Positions 5,969 through 7,690 of a stretch of 7,690 nucleotides of DNA are shown here, piece by piece. The first letter of the stretch is position 1; every line of letters begins with the position of its first letter. This stretch comes from Caulobacteraceae bacterium (GTDB taxonomy: Bacteria > Pseudomonadota > Alphaproteobacteria > Caulobacterales > Caulobacteraceae): contig CANJYY010000112.1 in the NCBI GenBank assembly GCA_947479185.1, forward strand, positions 1-7,690, read 5' to 3'. The notes under the pieces were generated by a model that made no database searches, was not told where the DNA came from, and was given only the letters and a program-made list of their open reading frames with translations. A program made the translations under genes and the position numbers.

Positions 5969-5979
5969 CGTGGCATCTC
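5951..5979 (+). promoter_or_regulatory. Candidate ilvB leader promoter within the miaA 3' end
   Basis: TTGACGC at 5951-5957 fully matches the TTGACGS -35 described for Caulobacter housekeeping promoters. After 14 bases, GGCATCTC (5972-5979) is a partial match to the GCTANAWC -10. It overlaps the last codons of miaA and would start transcription about 20 bases before the leader peptide. The -10 is weak, and read-through from miaA is an alternative. Confidence 0.4.
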
Positions 5980-6006
5980 GAACTCCTGCGATTTGGAGCA
6001 AACATC

Positions 6007-6054
6007 GTGCGCAACTCAAGCGTCGTACTTACCGAGCGGCCGACAGCGGCGTGA
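6007..6054 (+). CDS. Probable ilv leader peptide (MRNSSVVLTERPTAA)
   Basis: A 15-codon frame with a GTG start and TGA stop (6052-6054). GGAG at 5995-5998 lies eight bases upstream, a stronger ribosome site than that of ilvB itself. Codons 6-8 are Val-Val-Leu, written GTC GTA CTT; GTA and CTT are uncommon in this G/C-ending genome. Consecutive branched-chain codons, followed by a hairpin across the stop codon and a terminator before ilvB, are the layout of a peptide-mediated attenuator: with scarce charged tRNA-Val or tRNA-Leu the ribosome should stall over 6022-6030 and disturb the hairpin. Attenuation control of ilvBN has, as I recall, been described in Caulobacter crescentus. There is no Ile codon. 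Function is inferred from position and composition; the peptide itself probably does nothing. Confidence 0.7.
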   Translation: MRNSSVVLTERPTAA

Positions 6055-6077
6055 CCTGAACGGTCACGCTGTCGCCG
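6037..6077 (+). promoter_or_regulatory. Long leader hairpin over the leader-peptide stop codon
   Basis: The left arm 6037-6056 pairs with the right arm 6062-6077 around loop TGAAC (6057-6061). The inner eight pairs are GCGTGACC (6049-6056) with GGTCACGC (6062-6069). GACA (6042-6045) with TGTC (6070-6073) and CGGC (6037-6040) with GCCG (6074-6077) extend it to 16 pairs, with a three-base bulge (6046-6048) and a one-base bulge (6041). A ribosome stalled at the Val-Val-Leu codons would cover much of the left arm. I could not find by eye a convincing alternative (antiterminator) pairing that reaches the terminator. Confidence 0.65.
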
Positions 6078-6090
6078 GTCGCGCGCACTC

Positions 6091-6113
6091 AGGGCCCCTT
6101 CCGGGCCTTTTTT
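6091..6113 (+). terminator. Attenuator-type Rho-independent terminator before ilvB
   Basis: GGCCC (6093-6097) pairs with GGGCC (6103-6107) around loop CTTCC, extended by one G-U and one A-U pair (6091-6092 with 6108-6109). Ts run from 6108 to 6113, and a second T-run follows at 6119-6124. It sits 31 bases before the ilvB ATG and downstream of the leader peptide, so it can only act on transcripts heading into ilvB. That argues for a regulated terminator rather than a simple end for miaA. Confidence 0.8.
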
Positions 6114-6144
6114 ATTGCCTTTTTGTCCCCCGAAGAGCCGAACC

Positions 6145-7690
<1,546 letters not shown>

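Noticed and set aside
4955..6019. A 354-codon minus-strand frame opposite miaA
   Set aside because: It is antisense to miaA and starts inside the ilv leader. There is no motif and no ribosome site of note.

Overview
This is a GC-rich alphaproteobacterial chromosomal segment, most likely Caulobacterales (a Caulobacter/Phenylobacterium-type genome). The evidence is the very high G+C at third codon positions, the protein sequences, and the gene set mrp - hflK - hflC - serB - miaA - ilvB, which resembles core gene neighbourhoods of that class. I see no transposase, phage gene, CRISPR array, tRNA or rRNA, and no undescribed multi-gene system. The protein genes are housekeeping genes. The unusual content is in the non-coding DNA between them.

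Layout. (1) 1-606 (+): the 3' end of a GPH/MFS_2-type sugar or solute symporter, entering from upstream. (2) 603-1700 (-): a P-loop ATPase of the Mrp/ApbC family, converging on the transporter so tightly that one CTAG supplies both stop codons. (3) 1701-1798: a divergent intergenic region with a 12-bp perfect palindrome. (4) 1799-3765 (+): hflK and hflC, overlapping by four bases and probably translationally coupled. Their products form the SPFH complex that surrounds and modulates the FtsH protease. (5) 3766-3909: a convergent gap with a Rho-independent terminator enclosed by two inverted copies of a palindromic REP-like repeat. (6) 3910-4800 (-): serB, the last step of serine synthesis. (7) 4801-5023: a divergent gap largely filled by three copies of a second hairpin repeat family. 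The last copy ends against the miaA start and supplies its likely Shine-Dalgarno. (8) 5024-5968 (+): miaA, the tRNA A37 dimethylallyltransferase, probably starting at TTG. (9) 5969-6144: a leader resembling an ilv attenuator: a 15-codon leader peptide with consecutive Val-Val-Leu codons, a long hairpin over its stop codon, and a terminator with a T-tract just before ilvB. (10) 6145-7690 (+): ilvB, the acetolactate synthase large subunit, running off the window end; ilvN probably follows.

How it fits together. hflKC form a membrane proteostasis module. serB and ilvB are amino-acid biosynthesis genes, and miaA modifies tRNAs that read U-starting codons. The best leads are the covariation across the serB-miaA repeats, the probable reuse of one repeat as the miaA translation start region, the inverted repeat pair around the hflC terminator, the ilv leader, and the lack of the iron-sulfur CxxC motif in the Mrp protein. 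Everything here was read by eye; no folding or database search was run.
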